In this document: positions 34,867 through 44,983 of the stretch, in pieces | Layout of the letters: each line of letters begins with the position of its first letter | How positions within the stretch are numbered: position 1 is the stretch's first letter | Source: Flavobacterium cheongpyeongense | GTDB lineage: Bacteria; Bacteroidota; Bacteroidia; Flavobacteriales; Flavobacteriaceae | Assembly: GCF_003202435.1 (NCBI RefSeq) | Contig: NZ_QJHK01000007.1 | Span: 1-64,000, forward strand | Length of the DNA stretch: 64,000 nucleotides | Direction: 5' to 3' | Made by a program: the position numbers and the translations under genes | Notes under the pieces: model-generated | Told to the model about the DNA's origin: nothing | Seen by the model: the letters and a program-made list of their open reading frames with translations, nothing else | Database searches by the model: none

Positions 34867-37800
34867 ATGAATAATTTTTCATTTTCCGTGGGTGGAAGAA
34901 CTCTCTATTGCCTAATTTTTCTAGGTTTTATTATGTCATTTCCACCACTACTTGCCAAAAACCACACTCGGCAAGGCAATTCATTTTCCCAACAACATAA
35001 GGTTCAAGGTACTATAACAGATGGCAGTAATCCCCTGCCTGGTGTAACAATTGCCATTAAAAACAAAAAAAACAATGTCGTAATTTCTGATTACAGCGGT
35101 CAGTTTTCACTTACCTCATCTCCCTATGACACCCTTGTAGTATCGTATATCGGTTTTAAAACTCAACTGGTTCCCATTCAGGGACGCTCAACTGTGAATA
35201 TCGTACTTATAGACGACACCACGACTCTTCAGGAAGTACGTGTAAATGCCGGTTATTACTCCGTAAAGGAAAGCGAGCGCACCGGAAGTATCGCACGAAT
35301 AACTTCGAAAGATATTGAAACCCAGCCCGTGACTAATGTACTAGCTACCATGCAGGGTCGTATGGCAGGAGTCAGTATAACACAGACCACAGGCGTTCCC
35401 GGTGGTGGCTTTGAAATCAAAATCAGGGGACAGAATAGTCTGCGTGCTGATGCAAATCAGCCACTATACATTATTGATGGAGTGCCTTATGCTTCAGATC
35501 CTATTGGTTTTAATCAAACGTCAACAACTTTTCCGACTGTTACCAGTCCCCTGAACAGCATAAGTCCGGAATCGATTCAAAGCATTGAAATTTTAAAAGA
35601 TGCCGATGCCACTGCGATCTACGGTTCCAGAGGAGCGAACGGAGTAGTACTGATTACCACAAAAAGAGGCAAGGAAGGCAAAACAAGCTTTACACTGCAG
35701 GCTTCAACGGGAACGGGAACGGTCACAAAGTTTATGGATTTAATGAATACACAACAATATCTGGAAATGCGCAAAAAAGCTTTTCAAAATGATAATACAT
35801 CATATAAAGCTCGTGATTATGACATTAACGGTACGTGGGACCAAAACCGATACACCGATTGGCAGAAAGAACTGCTTGGAGGTACAGCATTGATAAATAA
35901 CATAACTGGATCTGTTTCCGGCGGTTCTAATAAAACACAATTTATCTTAAGCGGAAATTATTATACAGAATCAACTGTCTTTGTTGGTGATTTCCTATAT
36001 AAAAAAGGAGGAAGTCAGCTGAGTTTGAATCATCAATCGGACAATGATAAATTTCGCCTCACCTTCTCTGCCGGATACAATTTTCAGGACAATAATATGC
36101 CAGCTTTTGATTTCACAAATGATGCACGCTCACTTGCTCCCAATGCCCCAGCACTATACAACGAAGATGGAAGCCTGAATTGGGCGAACAAAACATGGAG
36201 TAACCCGCTTCGAAATCTTAATGCCGTCTTCAAGTCCAAAACAAATAATCTTGTCGCCAATACGGTACTCTCCTACGAGGTTCTGCCAAGGTTGTTTGTA
36301 AAAAGCAATTTTGGCTATACAAACCTATCAACAAGAGAGACAAGAATAAACCCCTCGACTATTTTTAACCCAGCCAATAACATTACAAGTGCGCGTTCGA
36401 GCATCTATATAAATAATACAACACGCTCTTCATGGATAATTGAACCGCAGGCAAACTGGTCGAAAGAATTCGCAGGAGGAAATCTTGATATTCTGGCAGG
36501 AGCTACATTTCAGAATCAGAATTCCGCAAGTCTTTATCAGTCGGGAAATGGATTCCCATCCAACAGCCTAATTTATAACCTTGCGGCGGCATCAGTTGTG
36601 ACCATCCTTTTAAATGATGAAACTCAGTATAAATATCAGGCAATTTTCGGAAGAATTAACTATAACTGGGAGAAGAAATATATCCTGAATCTAACTGCCA
36701 GACGGGATGGATCAAGCCGCTTTGGTCCGGGAAATCAGTTTGCCACTTTTGGCGCTGTCGGAGCGGCATGGCTGTTCTCCAATGAGCACTTTCTAAAGAA
36801 CAGTTCATGGCTCAGTTTTGGAAAGCTACGAGGCAGTTACGGAACCACAGGAAATGACCAGATCGGAGATTATCAGTATCTGGATACTTATTCCATAGCC
36901 GAACTGCCTTATAACGGAATTGCCGGACTACAACCAACCAGGCTCTACAATAAGGATTTCGGCTGGGAAATCAATAAAAAACTCGAAGCTGCAATGGAAC
37001 TTGGTTTTCTAAAAGACCGCATTTTTGCAACTGCAGCTTGGTATCAAAACCGCTCTTCCAATCAGCTGACAGGAATTCCAATGGCAGGTACGACAGGCTT
37101 TACTGTTCTACAGGCAAATTTAGATGCAGTTGTTGAAAACCGGGGAACTGAGTTTACTTTACGAACTATCAATATTAACTCTGTAAACTTCAATTGGACA
37201 ACCAGCTTTAATATTACTTTTGCAAAAAATAAACTCATTCGTTTTCCCGGACTTGAAAGTTCTTCTTACAGTCAGCAGTATCGTATTGGTCAGCCATTAA
37301 ACATCAGTCTGCTCTATAATTATAAACGCATTAATCCGCAGACAGGCGTATATGAGTTTGAAGATCTTAACGGCAATGGAGTTATATCATTTCCTGATGA
37401 TCAGCAAGCTGTTTCAGATCTCAATCCAAAATACTACGGAGGAATGCAGAATCAACTTTCTTATAAACAATGGAAGCTGGACTTCCTTTTTCAGTTTGTC
37501 AATCAGAAAAACAGGGCATATCTAAACGGTGTTGCTGGACAAATGATCAACCAGCCGTCCAGAATGACAGACAGCTGGCAGGAAGTAAATGACAATGCCT
37601 TGTATCAGATTTATACCTCTGGCACCAACAGTGATGCAGTGACGGCAAATTACCTATACTCGAGAAGTACTGCTTCAATCGTAGATGCATCTTTTATCCG
37701 TTTGAAAAACATTTCTCTTTCCTATGATGTTCCTCTGCAAATGAAAGAAACGAAGTGTCTTATTATGCTTCAGGGGCAAAACCTGCTGACATTTACCAAA

Positions 37801-37887
37801 TTTAAGGACGGTGATCCTGAATTTACAACTATGGGCTTTCTGCCTCCCTTGAAAGTAATTACTGCCGGTGTGCAGCTAACATTTTAA
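34867..37887 (+). CDS. SusC/RagA-family TonB-dependent transporter
   Basis: This is a 1006-residue outer-membrane transporter. It has a signal peptide (LYCLIFLGFIMSFPPLLA), a regulatory-like domain (VQGTITDGSNPLPGVTIAI, about 48-125), the plug start EVRVNAGYYSVKESERTG, the plug end TAIYGSRGANGVVLITTKRG and a C-terminal barrel strand VITAGVQLTF. The YYSVKESERTG variant of the plug start, rather than the usual VVGYG, fits a subgroup I recall beside S9 peptidases and DUF6520 genes. The ligand is therefore more likely a peptide or protein fragment than a glycan. It begins a plus-strand operon with SusD and peptidase genes. Confidence 0.92.
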   Translation: MNNFSFSVGGRTLYCLIFLGFIMSFPPLLAKNHTRQGNSFSQQHKVQGTITDGSNPLPGVTIAIKNKKNNVVISDYSGQFSLTSSPYDTLVVSYIGFKTQLVPIQGRSTVNIVLIDDTTTLQEVRVNAGYYSVKESERTGSIARITSKDIETQPVTNVLATMQGRMAGVSITQTTGVPGGGFEIKIRGQNSLRADANQPLYIIDGVPYASDPIGFNQTSTTFPTVTSPLNSISPESIQSIEILKDADATAIYGSRGANGVVLITTKRGKEGKTSFTLQASTGTGTVTKFMDLMNTQQYLEMRKKAFQNDNTSYKARDYDINGTWDQNRYTDWQKELLGGTALINNITGSVSGGSNKTQFILSGNYYTESTVFVGDFLYKKGGSQLSLNHQSDNDKFRLTFSAGYNFQDNNMPAFDFTNDARSLAPNAPALYNEDGSLNWANKTWSNPLRNLNAVFKSKTNNLVANTVLSYEVLPRLFVKSNFGYTNLSTRETRINPSTIFNPANNITSARSSIYINNTTRSSWIIEPQANWSKEFAGGNLDILAGATFQNQNSASLYQSGNGFPSNSLIYNLAAASVVTILLNDETQYKYQAIFGRINYNWEKKYILNLTARRDGSSRFGPGNQFATFGAVGAAWLFSNEHFLKNSSWLSFGKLRGSYGTTGNDQIGDYQYLDTYSIAELPYNGIAGLQPTRLYNKDFGWEINKKLEAAMELGFLKDRIFATAAWYQNRSSNQLTGIPMAGTTGFTVLQANLDAVVENRGTEFTLRTININSVNFNWTTSFNITFAKNKLIRFPGLESSSYSQQYRIGQPLNISLLYNYKRINPQTGVYEFEDLNGNGVISFPDDQQAVSDLNPKYYGGMQNQLSYKQWKLDFLFQFVNQKNRAYLNGVAGQMINQPSRMTDSWQEVNDNALYQIYTSGTNSDAVTANYLYSRSTASIVDASFIRLKNISLSYDVPLQMKETKCLIMLQGQNLLTFTKFKDGDPEFTTMGFLPPLKVITAGVQLTF

Positions 37888-37897
37888 AACAGTAAAA

Positions 37898-39286
37898 ATG
37901 AAAACTTCTTATATACCAGATCGACTTATCATTTTCTTTTTATTCGCACTAACTGTGATTTCATGTGATTCATTTGTGGAGGTAGACCTGCCAAAATCAC
38001 AATTAACCAGTGAAGGAGTTTTTAAAGATTTTGCGACTGCTGATGCTGCGCTCACGGATATTTATGCAAAAATAAGAGACAAAGGAATATTGACGGGTCA
38101 AAATACGGGCATCTCCTGCCAATTGGGAAATTACACAGACGACCTTGTTGCTTATGGAACTCCCACCAGCACAACGGTAAGTTTTTACAATAATGCGGTC
38201 TTGCCCTCGAATTCTGACGTTGCAGATTACTGGAATGCGTCTTATAATCAAATATATGCAGCTAATGCAATTCTGGAAGGAATTGCAGAGAACATATCTT
38301 TTACTTCTCAGAATAAAAACAAACTACAGGGTGAAGCTTTATTCATCAGGGCCCTGATGCACTTTTATCTTGTCAATATTTTTGGGGACATCCCTTATAT
38401 TAAAAATACAGACTATACAAAAAACAGCCTTGTTAGCAGGATGCCTGCCGCCGCCGTTTATGAGAATATTACCAATGACCTTAAAAATGCTATTGAACTA
38501 CTTCCCACCTCATACAGCACTACAGAAAGAATTAGACCAAACAAATATACGGCACAGGCTCTTTTGGCAAGGGTTTATCTTTATGTGGGAAAATATGTAC
38601 AAGCAGCCAATGAAGCATCATCTGTCCTTAACCAATCAGGCATATTTCCGCTGACCAAAAATATCAATCAGGTTTTCCAGATCAGTTCTAAGGAAACCAT
38701 CTGGCAGCTTAAAGCTCCAGTATCGGGTCAGAATACGCAGGAAGCAGATACTTTTATCTTTCTTTCGGCTCCTCCTGCCATGACCTCCCTTAGCGATAAT
38801 TTAGTCAATTCCTTCGCCTCATCGGATCTGCGCAGGCTCAACTGGATAAAAGAGGTAAAAGAAGAAAATTCAGTATTCTACCACCCCTATAAATATAAGG
38901 AGCAGAATTTTACTTCTTCTTCTGTTGAATATTCAATTGTTTTCAGAACTGCTGAACAATTCCTTATCAGGGCTGAGGCAAGAGCACATCAGGGTGACCT
39001 GACAGGGGCCAAGGATGATTTGAACAAAATTCGGCAGCGTGCTGGACTTCTGGATACTCAAGCCGTTACACAGTCAGAAATACTCGATGCTATACTCTGT
39101 GAAAGAAAATGGGAGTTTTTTACCGAACACGGACACCGCTTTTTTGATCTGAAACGATTCAATAAAATTGACGAAGTGCTAACAGGAATCAAACCGGGTT
39201 GGAAAACTACAGATCGCCTGCTTCCAATTCCTCAGAGTGAACTTAGTGCAAATCCAAATCTGCGTCCACAGAACGCAGGTTATTAA
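37898..39286 (+). CDS. SusD/RagB-family lipoprotein
   Basis: This is a 462-residue surface lipoprotein with lipobox VISCDSF (modified Cys at residue 23). SusD features include EALFIRALMHFYLVNIFGD, the TPR-like YTAQALLARVYLYVGKY and the C-terminal CERKWEFFTEHGHRFFDLKR with the final SANPNLRPQNAGY. It follows the SusC gene by 10 bases and precedes the peptidase gene by nine, a tight operon. It would form the ligand-binding lid on the SusC channel. Confidence 0.92.
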   Translation: MKTSYIPDRLIIFFLFALTVISCDSFVEVDLPKSQLTSEGVFKDFATADAALTDIYAKIRDKGILTGQNTGISCQLGNYTDDLVAYGTPTSTTVSFYNNAVLPSNSDVADYWNASYNQIYAANAILEGIAENISFTSQNKNKLQGEALFIRALMHFYLVNIFGDIPYIKNTDYTKNSLVSRMPAAAVYENITNDLKNAIELLPTSYSTTERIRPNKYTAQALLARVYLYVGKYVQAANEASSVLNQSGIFPLTKNINQVFQISSKETIWQLKAPVSGQNTQEADTFIFLSAPPAMTSLSDNLVNSFASSDLRRLNWIKEVKEENSVFYHPYKYKEQNFTSSSVEYSIVFRTAEQFLIRAEARAHQGDLTGAKDDLNKIRQRAGLLDTQAVTQSEILDAILCERKWEFFTEHGHRFFDLKRFNKIDEVLTGIKPGWKTTDRLLPIPQSELSANPNLRPQNAGY

Positions 39287-39295
39287 ACTATTATT

Positions 39296-41962
39296 ATGTC
39301 ATCTAGTAATATTATATCCGGTGCACTTCCCGGCGGTGGAAAAGCACAGGTACAGACCGAGATTTTATCTGTTTTTTTTATTTTAATTATTTTGCCATTA
39401 GTAACCTGTCCCCTTTGGGGGCAGGTGGTGCAAAAGCAAAATCTCACTCCTGAAAATTATCATAAATGGGGACGCCTGCTTTTGGATAAAATCTCTGGTG
39501 ACGAGAATTGGGCAGCATTCAAAATGTTTTATAAAAACAAGCCTGATACACTTTTTGTACGAAGTACTGAAAAGGATAAAACCTACAGTTTTCCATCATC
39601 TAAAAAATCGGCATTTACATCTGAAAATTTTGTCAGTCTTTCAGGTAAAGAAATGCACGTATTGAATCTGAAAACAGGAAATACTGAAACCATAAACGGG
39701 GTGAGTGACTTTGTTTATTTAAAAGCAAATGACATGCTTGCTGTTATTCTTTATGATGACGGAAAAAATAAAACACTTATACTTAAGACTCCCAGTGGAA
39801 AAACCATCAAAACTATTTATCATTTTCAGGATTTATCAATCGACCCTTTGGGAAAAAACTTGATTTACGCTGTAAAGGAAAATGGAAAATCGTCCCTATT
39901 CTTAATGAATCTAAAAAATGCATCTGATAAAATAGTACTCGCTGATTATGACGGCAGCTGCAGCAATTTTGCGTGGCAGAAAAACAGCGAATCTGTTGCC
40001 TTCAATAGAAGTGCCAAAAGTCTAATCTCAGCCTTCGTGCATTATTATCAGTTAAATACAAACAGGCTTTACTCGATAGATTCCGAAAAACTTCATTTTT
40101 CTAGCGAGTCTTATATTACCGATAACCGAAACTTCAAACTTCTTATTTCGGATGATGGACAGCATGTGTTTTTTAATTACAAAATAAAAGATTCTGCTGC
40201 TGAACCAAACACTGAGTCGCCTGTTGAAATATGGAACGGAAACGACAAGTGGGCCTATCCTGAAGAGCAAGACATGGGACAGTTTGAAAAATCGCCTAAG
40301 ATTGCCCTTTGGAACCCATTTTCAGATACAGTAATTGCTGTAACCGATGCCGAGTTCCCAAGCCTGATGCTAAGCGGTGATCAAAAATATGCTTTGCTGT
40401 CCAATCCGAAAGCTTATGAGCCTCAATGGGAAATGGACAGTCCAAGAGATTTTTACATTATGAACCTTGAAAGTGCGGAAAAGAAATTGTGCATTGAAAA
40501 ACAAAATGCCCAGCCACGCAATTCCTTATTTTCTCCTGGGGGAAAATATATTGCTTATTTTAAGGAGAACAATTGGTGGATTTACAACATTTCGAGCCAA
40601 AAACACATCTGCATTACAAAAAATATCAAAACCAAATTTACTGGAAGGGTGCAGCTTCTTGATCCTGAATCTCATTGGGGAGCTGCGGGCTGGACTAATG
40701 GAGACAAGGAAATTCTTCTCTATGACCAGTACGATATCTGGGCTGTAAGATGTGATGGATCTTCTTTCAGTAGACTAACGCATGGCAGCGAAACAAAGAC
40801 TAAATACAGGATACCGGAATTTCTGGATGATTCGGTTAAAAATTATAGATATGATGGGCTGAAGACGAACAGTTTTGACATAAATAAGGACCTTATCCTT
40901 CGCACTGAAGGCAATGATGGAAAAACAGGCTGGTCAAGATGGAACAAGATATCTGGAGAAAAAGCGATTGTGTATGGCAGTACACTTGCCGACCAGCTTT
41001 ACTATAATCCCAAAAATAAAAAAATGATATACAGAGAGCAGAATTTTAATCTTGCTCCAAGACTGGTTATAAAAAAGAACTCGGGTAATGCAATTCCTTT
41101 TTACCAGAGCAATCCTCAACAGGAAAAATATCTCTGGGGCCGTTCTGAGTTAATTTATTACCAGAACAAAGAGGGCGAAAATCTTAAAGGCGTGCTGATT
41201 TATCCTGCCGTTTATCACCCTGGAAAAAAATATCCCATGATTGTCAATATTTATGAGCTTCAGTCTTATAAACTCCATCAGTATAAAAATCCCTCACTTT
41301 CTGAATATGATGGATTTAACCACACTGTTGCTTCACTGCAGGGATACTTTGTGCTGTTACCTGATTTGGTTGCTCAACCTGAAAATATAGGAGAAGCTAT
41401 AACAGATTGTATTGATGCGGCGGTAAAAAAGGTTTTGGAAAAAGGAATTATTGAACCTAAGAAAATTGGTCTCATCGGACACTCCTTCGGAGGCTATGAA
41501 TCCTCGCACATTGTTACCCAAACTGACCTGTTTGCAGCAGCTGTTTCTGGCAGCGGCATCACTGATCTTACTAGCTTCTATCTAACTATTAGTCAAAACT
41601 CAGGAAAACCAGATATGTGGAGGTTTGAAAAAGAACAGTGGCTGTTGGGAAAAACACCAGTCGAAGCGCCAGAACTTTTTCAAAAAAACTCGCCGATTTA
41701 CAATGCAGACAAAGTAAAAACACCAATTCTTATATGGTCTGGAAAAGATGACAAACAGGTTGATGTCCGCCAGAGCATGGAATATTATCTTATGCTGCGG
41801 CGCCTTGGAAAAAAAACTATAATGCTTCTTTATCCAGAAGAAGATCATGTCATCATTAAAACAGCGAACCAGAATGATTTGTATACGCGCATCCAGCAGT
41901 GGTTTGATTATTATCTAAAAGACGATCTCTCTGCCCAGTGGATAACACACGGAACAGAATAA
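39296..41962 (+). CDS. S9-family prolyl oligopeptidase-like serine peptidase
   Basis: This is an 888-residue exported peptidase. The catalytic domain is at the C-terminus with Ser730 in GHSFGGYE, Asp818 in SGKDDKQV and His851 in PEEDHVI. The preceding ~550 residues form a beta-propeller-like region that gates access to short peptides. A hydrophobic segment (VFFILIILPLVTCPLWG, about 26-42) acts as signal peptide after an unusually long polar start. Such enzymes cleave peptides after proline or alanine, or act as acyl-aminoacyl peptidases. Being third in a SusC/SusD operon, it likely trims the imported peptide in the periplasm. Confidence 0.9.
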   Translation: MSSSNIISGALPGGGKAQVQTEILSVFFILIILPLVTCPLWGQVVQKQNLTPENYHKWGRLLLDKISGDENWAAFKMFYKNKPDTLFVRSTEKDKTYSFPSSKKSAFTSENFVSLSGKEMHVLNLKTGNTETINGVSDFVYLKANDMLAVILYDDGKNKTLILKTPSGKTIKTIYHFQDLSIDPLGKNLIYAVKENGKSSLFLMNLKNASDKIVLADYDGSCSNFAWQKNSESVAFNRSAKSLISAFVHYYQLNTNRLYSIDSEKLHFSSESYITDNRNFKLLISDDGQHVFFNYKIKDSAAEPNTESPVEIWNGNDKWAYPEEQDMGQFEKSPKIALWNPFSDTVIAVTDAEFPSLMLSGDQKYALLSNPKAYEPQWEMDSPRDFYIMNLESAEKKLCIEKQNAQPRNSLFSPGGKYIAYFKENNWWIYNISSQKHICITKNIKTKFTGRVQLLDPESHWGAAGWTNGDKEILLYDQYDIWAVRCDGSSFSRLTHGSETKTKYRIPEFLDDSVKNYRYDGLKTNSFDINKDLILRTEGNDGKTGWSRWNKISGEKAIVYGSTLADQLYYNPKNKKMIYREQNFNLAPRLVIKKNSGNAIPFYQSNPQQEKYLWGRSELIYYQNKEGENLKGVLIYPAVYHPGKKYPMIVNIYELQSYKLHQYKNPSLSEYDGFNHTVASLQGYFVLLPDLVAQPENIGEAITDCIDAAVKKVLEKGIIEPKKIGLIGHSFGGYESSHIVTQTDLFAAAVSGSGITDLTSFYLTISQNSGKPDMWRFEKEQWLLGKTPVEAPELFQKNSPIYNADKVKTPILIWSGKDDKQVDVRQSMEYYLMLRRLGKKTIMLLYPEEDHVIIKTANQNDLYTRIQQWFDYYLKDDLSAQWITHGTE

Positions 41963-41974
41963 TAACAAAAAAAC

Positions 41975-42000
41975 AATGCAGTTCTTTTCAGAACTGCATT
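41975..42000. terminator. bidirectional terminator between convergent genes
   Basis: AATGCAGTTCT (41975-41985) pairs perfectly with AGAACTGCATT (41990-42000). It lies between the peptidase gene (plus) and the DUF6520 gene (minus), with A runs before and a T-rich segment after. Confidence 0.8.
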
Positions 42001-42022
42001 GCCTTTTGAATGATTTTCAAAT

Positions 42023-42289
42023 TTAATTTTGTTTGTACAATTGAACATCGCAGTTACCCTGTGCATTTTTTCCAAAGGCCTGTGAACCTGTACTACTGAC
42101 ACATATTGGATTTGGCGTGGTGTTACAATTTACCTCGATATCGCACTCATCATTTTCATCCAGAGTATATCCAATTCGTGGTGCCGTCATACTTGAAGCG
42201 CTCTGCATTGAAGTAGTAACAAATGCTCCCGAGATTCCCAATGCAACTACCGCCGCAGGAATCATGTTTTTAAAAAAATTAGTTTTCAT
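42023..42289 (-). CDS. DUF6520-family small exported protein with four cysteines
   Basis: I start this 88-residue protein at the ATG at 42289 (MKTNFFKNMIPAAVVAL), where a signal-like segment begins; an upstream ATG at 42313 would add eight residues. The N-terminal helix is followed by a short mature part with four cysteines in DECDIEVNCNTTPNPICVSS and NCDVQLYKQN. The pattern matches DUF6520 proteins of Bacteroidota, of unknown function. It lies 99 bases upstream of nothing else on its strand but just downstream of the MauE-like membrane gene, so they are likely co-transcribed. A disulfide-bonded secreted peptide is the natural reading, by inference. Confidence 0.75.
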   Translation of the reverse strand: MKTNFFKNMIPAAVVALGISGAFVTTSMQSASSMTAPRIGYTLDENDECDIEVNCNTTPNPICVSSTGSQAFGKNAQGNCDVQLYKQN

Positions 42290-42388
42290 AACAATAAATA
42301 TTAAGTTAAACACTGACCTACTTTTTTCTACAGGTATTCGGTCTTTTTCCCTGATATCGGCCGATATATTTTAATTGTCATTTTTATG

Positions 42389-43915
42389 TTATTTGACAAT
42401 TTTCATTTCTTTTTTTAAATTATTTCGCAATTTGTAAACTGCCAGGTGATTTTCCATGATGGCATACAGATAATCATCAGTGACATAAAAAGAAAATAGT
42501 TTCTTTTCTTCAATTTTGTAAACGGCAAAGCTCATGATGTATGTGCGTTTTACAAGATTGTAAACATCAATTATAAAGGCGTCTTTCCAGAGTTTTTCAT
42601 TCTCGAACCTGCCTTGCACCCTGGAATTTACAAAAAGCAGATTGCCGCAGACTGCAGTTTTTGCATTTACTGTTAATGGTGGTGCCGAAAATTTTCTCTC
42701 CATCCCATTTTTAAGATAGGCCACCTTGATCTTAGCTTTAGTTGTAGTGTCGATTGTGTTTCCAATATAGCTAAGTTCTGCATTGCTGTTAACAACAATA
42801 AATTCATTGCGATAATAGTATGTATACACCAATTGATGCAGTTTTTCACTGTAGGCAAGGGTTCCGTCAGTATCAAAAATTCCGTCTTTCTGCACTTGCA
42901 AAAGTGTTTTATTATATCTGATTTTTTGGATTTGTCCATCATCAAAAATACCCAGTTCGTGGGATCTATTTTTCCCTCTGCTTGACCGCAGAATAACTTT
43001 TGTACTGTCAACAGGTTCGGCTAAAGTGAAATAAGGCAGTCCCTTGAATTCACCAGTAGTTTTCCAGTCTGATATTCTTCCTTTAAATATTGCGGGAACA
43101 CTTCCGTCCGTTAGATAAAAATGGGACCCCCTGACAACTGTTCTCACTGATACAAACGGAATATTTTTTTTTGCAAAAGTAATTTTAGTGGTTTCTATTA
43201 TTTTAGTTTTCTCATTCAATACTTTAACATGTAAAGGATTGCTGTAATTACCCAAATAAATTCTCTTTTGATCTGCTCCCGCAAAATAATAGGAGTTGAA
43301 TTTTAAGTCAATTACTGTATCGCGCATGACAGGATGTTGCGGAAAGCGTCTAATAAAAGGATTCTTATATTGCATGATTTCCTCTGACAAAAGAAATAAT
43401 ACAGTTACCGCAATGACACTTAAAATGAAGCTCAAAGAAATCTTTAAAATAATTGTTCGTGGCTTTTTCTTCCACGCATTATTATTTGGCTGTTGGCTCT
43501 GCCATATCAGAGCAGTTATAGCCAAAACCACAAAAAAAAGATTAAAAGCAAGATGCACATTCCAGCTCATTTTCTCCAGGATTCCCCCGCAGGAACAGGG
43601 AACAAAAGAGCTGTAATGAAGCACTATAAAAATGTAAGTGGTAAACATGGTCATCAAACACAGAGCAGAATAAAGTCCACAGTTTCGAAGTTTGGGAATA
43701 ATCAAAAATAATGCGATTAAAAGCTCTATCAACGGGACTAAATAAGAAATCCATAATGCATAACTGCTTAATGTAGGAGACTGCCCAAGCTGTACCTGGA
43801 AATTCTCAAAATCCAGCAATTTGCTCACTGCTGCATATACAAAAAGTAAAATATATAGAAGACAAATTACATCAATTGCATATTTTTTAAATCCCGCGTT
43901 TGTATATAGTATCAT
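42389..43915 (-). CDS. MauE/DoxX-like redox-associated membrane protein with a large C-terminal domain
   Basis: I use the ATG at 43915, giving 508 residues, because MILYTNAGFKKYAIDVIC is typical of the family; an ATG at 43939 also exists. The first ~150 residues contain four membrane segments with the motif VPCSCGGILEKM, which has a C-x-C-G-G redox site as in MauE-like proteins. A fifth helix (ISLSFILSVIAVTVLFLL) precedes a 300-residue extracytoplasmic beta-rich domain. MauE-type proteins help form disulfides in exported partners. The neighbouring four-cysteine DUF6520 protein is an obvious candidate substrate, by inference. Confidence 0.8.
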   Translation of the reverse strand: MILYTNAGFKKYAIDVICLLYILLFVYAAVSKLLDFENFQVQLGQSPTLSSYALWISYLVPLIELLIALFLIIPKLRNCGLYSALCLMTMFTTYIFIVLHYSSFVPCSCGGILEKMSWNVHLAFNLFFVVLAITALIWQSQQPNNNAWKKKPRTIILKISLSFILSVIAVTVLFLLSEEIMQYKNPFIRRFPQHPVMRDTVIDLKFNSYYFAGADQKRIYLGNYSNPLHVKVLNEKTKIIETTKITFAKKNIPFVSVRTVVRGSHFYLTDGSVPAIFKGRISDWKTTGEFKGLPYFTLAEPVDSTKVILRSSRGKNRSHELGIFDDGQIQKIRYNKTLLQVQKDGIFDTDGTLAYSEKLHQLVYTYYYRNEFIVVNSNAELSYIGNTIDTTTKAKIKVAYLKNGMERKFSAPPLTVNAKTAVCGNLLFVNSRVQGRFENEKLWKDAFIIDVYNLVKRTYIMSFAVYKIEEKKLFSFYVTDDYLYAIMENHLAVYKLRNNLKKEMKIVK

Positions 43916-43995
43916 GATTAGGCAATTTGATTTCAACAATGTAAAATTCTGAATTTCAAATTAATAACACTTATACAATCGGGAGCGATAATTAT

Positions 43996-44940
43996 TTAAG
44001 AAGGATTAAAATCACCAGTTGAAAAAAAGCCACCTGTTTTATTCCGGCCGAGTTCTTTTGGAGAAAAGCCAAATCGCTTTTTAAATGACTTGGAAAAATT
44101 AGGATAGCTATTGAAACCGTTCATAAATGAGATATTTTTCAAAGGAATATCTGTCTGCTCTATCATGAGGTAAGCTCTTTTGAGTCTCTCCTCTGTATAA
44201 AACTGATAAATACTTGTATGAAAAAAATACCGGAATCCATCTTTGAGCTTAAAATCATTTGTTCCAAAAAGTCGTGCTAATTCCTTTATTGACGGTAATG
44301 GCTCAGCCAAATTCGCGAGTACGTAATCATATACACCCTGCATTAGGCGCGCATCGGCTTTTCTAAAATTATGCTGCTTTTGTTCTTTTGTTTCGTATAA
44401 TTCCGGAACAGCGTCATCAAGCTGGAGAAAGGGAGCTATGAAGCTTAGTACTGTAAACTTACCTTCCGACAATCGTGATACCGAGCATTCGGCACTTACT
44501 ATCAGCTTTTTATATGTTATGAAATTTAGCGTAATGATTTCACCTGATAGTAGTATTTCTTCCAACTCTTTTCTCTCAAGATCTGACATATCGGAGAAAT
44601 CGTCCAACAAGAATTCCTGTAGTGGCCTGCTGAGCATCTCTATCGAATCATAACCCAAAATTTTCAACGCACCTTGATTTACATCTTTTATGGAGTGGTT
44701 CTCATCTAGAATAAAAGTTGCAGGCGTAATCATTCTATGAGTAATATATGGGTTGACAAAACCTGAATGAAAAGCCGACTCTTTGAGTTCTTCCGCGACC
44801 ATATTGACTAGTACTACCAAGGTTTCAATTTCGTCATCATAGCTACTCAAAGGGATTTGGTTATTGAAATTGCCCCTTGCCATTTCAAATAACATCTTGT
44901 GCATCGATACCATCCTCTGGCGGTTGTGAGGGCTTTTCAT
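43996..44940 (-). CDS. PAS-AraC transcriptional regulator
   Basis: This is a 314-residue regulator. An N-terminal helical part is followed by a PAS domain (about 75-165: DVNQGALKILGYDSIEMLSR) and an AraC-type DNA-binding domain at the C-terminus. The latter has two HTH units around LAEPLPSIKELARLFG and MNGFNSYPNFSKSFKKRFG, ending with the family signature FSPKELGRNK. A PAS domain implies sensing of a small ligand, redox state or light. It precedes the MauE-like gene on the same strand with 80 bases between. The 21-bp-phased repeats at 45427-45504 are plausible binding sites, since AraC proteins bind such direct repeats. Confidence 0.85.
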   Translation of the reverse strand: MKSPHNRQRMVSMHKMLFEMARGNFNNQIPLSSYDDEIETLVVLVNMVAEELKESAFHSGFVNPYITHRMITPATFILDENHSIKDVNQGALKILGYDSIEMLSRPLQEFLLDDFSDMSDLERKELEEILLSGEIITLNFITYKKLIVSAECSVSRLSEGKFTVLSFIAPFLQLDDAVPELYETKEQKQHNFRKADARLMQGVYDYVLANLAEPLPSIKELARLFGTNDFKLKDGFRYFFHTSIYQFYTEERLKRAYLMIEQTDIPLKNISFMNGFNSYPNFSKSFKKRFGFSPKELGRNKTGGFFSTGDFNPS

Positions 44941-44983
44941 TTGTACTAATTATTTATATAATGCTGTGTACCTGCAAGGGATA

